From positions 1 through 40,095 of the forward strand of contig CAKZKD010000022.1 of the NCBI GenBank assembly GCA_937121175.1: a DNA stretch of 40,095 nt, given 5' to 3'. Position 1 is the first letter of the stretch. Each line of letters begins with the position of its first letter. The notes beneath the pieces are model-generated. The model ran no database searches. It was not told the DNA's origin and saw only the letters and a program-made list of their open reading frames with translations. The position numbers and the translations under genes were made by a program. The DNA is from an uncultured Flavobacteriales bacterium (lineage in GTDB: Bacteria; Bacteroidota; Bacteroidia; Flavobacteriales_G; Salibacteraceae). Shown here piece by piece: positions 39,326 to 40,095 of the stretch.

Positions 39326-39765
39326 GTGTTTTTTATCATTTTATTTACTAATTTAAAGCTATGTAATATATTAGAAAACAGTAGGTTATCAGTCGTATTT
39401 GTCATTAGGAAGCTCACTTCTAAAATTGACACCATTAAGATTTACGCCAGCGTAACAGTTGACGGCAAAAGAGCCGAATTCAACCTAAATCGGGAATTGT
39501 CGGTATCCCTTTGGGACGAAAAACGCAAAAGAGGTAAGGGATTTTCGAAGTACGTTATTTCCTTAAACAAGTATTTAGACCAAGTTTTTACCAGATTACA
39601 TGAAGCGCATCGGCAACTTTTACAAGAGGAAGTTGACATTACCTCTGCGGGAATAAAGGCTCGGTATTTAGGAGAAGATAAAAAGTGCAAAACCTTACTC
39701 GATTTGATAACCTATCTAACACTTCTATGCATACCATGCTGAGAAGAAGGGAAGTTGAAAAATAA
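39326..39765 (+). pseudogene. Frameshifted 5' fragment of a second tyrosine integrase
   Basis: The product matches the arm-binding domain of Bacteroidetes integrases: IYASVTVDGKRAEFNLNREL, SVSLWDEKRKRGKGFS, LNKYLDQVFTRLHEAHRQLL and IKARYLGEDKKCKTLLDLIT. It parallels residues 24-125 of the integrase at 3882-5132. A one-base deletion between 39716 and 39717 changes the register; restoring it gives YHNTSMHTMLRRREVEK, aligned to YHNSNM in the intact enzyme, before a stop at 39763-39765. The core-binding and catalytic domains are absent downstream. It is a dead remnant of an element that used the tRNA-Pro site, or of a tandem island. Confidence 0.8.
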
Positions 39766-40095
39766 CTTTAAAATAGACGAATGGAACTATTACAACCTTT
39801 TTGGAAAGCTGGATAGTACTAGGGTTTACACATTAAAAGATGCTGTAGATGTTTGTTATCCGCATTACTTTTTCAATAAAAATAAGCCTTGTTATTAAGC
39901 TTTTTTTAGGTTTCATATTAACTTCAGGATAATTACTAAAGTGGTAGTAACTACTCAGGACAATCAATAGTTGGGCTAATATGCCAAATTGATTTACCAT
40001 TGCGCAAGGTTTATATTAGATTATGAATTTTATTGTTTCTGGGTATGTTGGTTACGCGAAAATTCAACTATGAGATAAAAAAAATGAATTTTGAC
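39766..40095. other. Right edge with no convincing gene
   Basis: A short frame ending near 39898 (NNFKIDEWNYYNLFGKL and on to NKNKPCY) follows the integrase remnant, perhaps continuing its other register for a few codons, but has no clear start or known domain. The remaining 200 bp are A+T-rich with stops in all frames. Confidence 0.3.

Overview
The window comes from a low-G+C member of the Bacteroidota, most likely a marine flavobacterium. The evidence is A+T-rich coding sequence, Bacteroidetes-type tyrosine integrases and a BfmA/BtgA mobilisation protein, TAnnTTTG-like -7 boxes, and many lipoproteins and secreted hydrolases. It reads as accessory DNA: a large catabolic cluster enclosed by remains of mobile elements.

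Layout. Positions 1-5840 are a scrap yard. It holds the middle of a solute-binding protein gene, a 3'-truncated type IV prepilin peptidase zinc-ribbon fragment (both foreign-looking), a DUF932 gene with a 53-codon partner, a ParB-like gene lacking its 5' half, a complete tyrosine integrase and a BfmA/BtgA gene. Positions 6158-27349 are fifteen tightly packed plus-strand genes. Positions 27399-35615 are six tightly packed minus-strand genes, so the two sets converge at about 27.37 kb. A 469-bp regulatory region follows, then an IS3-family (IS407-group-like) element with a 4-bp target duplication, then a MocR/GabR-type regulator (37358-38848). The right end holds a 16-bp tRNA-Pro 3' end, a terminator and a frameshifted integrase fragment.

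The 21 genes make a coherent system for taking apart peptides that contain D-amino acids and/or N-acyl groups. Sixteen products carry export or lipoprotein signals: a penicillin-acylase-type Ntn hydrolase, an M55 D-aminopeptidase, five S12 serine hydrolases (DD-peptidase/D-aminopeptidase/beta-lactamase fold), two N-acyl-D-amino-acid deacylases, two S9-type peptidases, a CocE/alpha-amino-ester-hydrolase-like acylase, an M20 carboxypeptidase, a P1 (DmpA) aminopeptidase, an M1 aminopeptidase and a Tat-type exported alanine-racemase-fold enzyme. Five cytosolic enzymes would process the released residues: a DgcN/DgcA pair (N-acetylation and racemisation of D-glutamate), a D-amino acid aminotransferase, a D-cysteine desulfhydrase/ACC-deaminase-family PLP lyase and a DapB-fold dehydrogenase. 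No transporter is encoded.

The strongest evidence that both operons form one regulon is a 17-bp motif (AAAAATTGGTATRCATT). It lies 80 bp upstream of the first plus-strand gene and 81 bp upstream of the first minus-strand gene, in the same orientation relative to each gene. A palindromic version (TGGTATACCA) lies on the regulator side of the intergenic region. These are proposed operators of the MocR-type protein. Duplication and loss are visible inside the cluster: a paired S12/D-aminoacylase duplication, a decayed copy of the racemase 3' end, two signal-peptide-only reading frames and abrupt composition changes.
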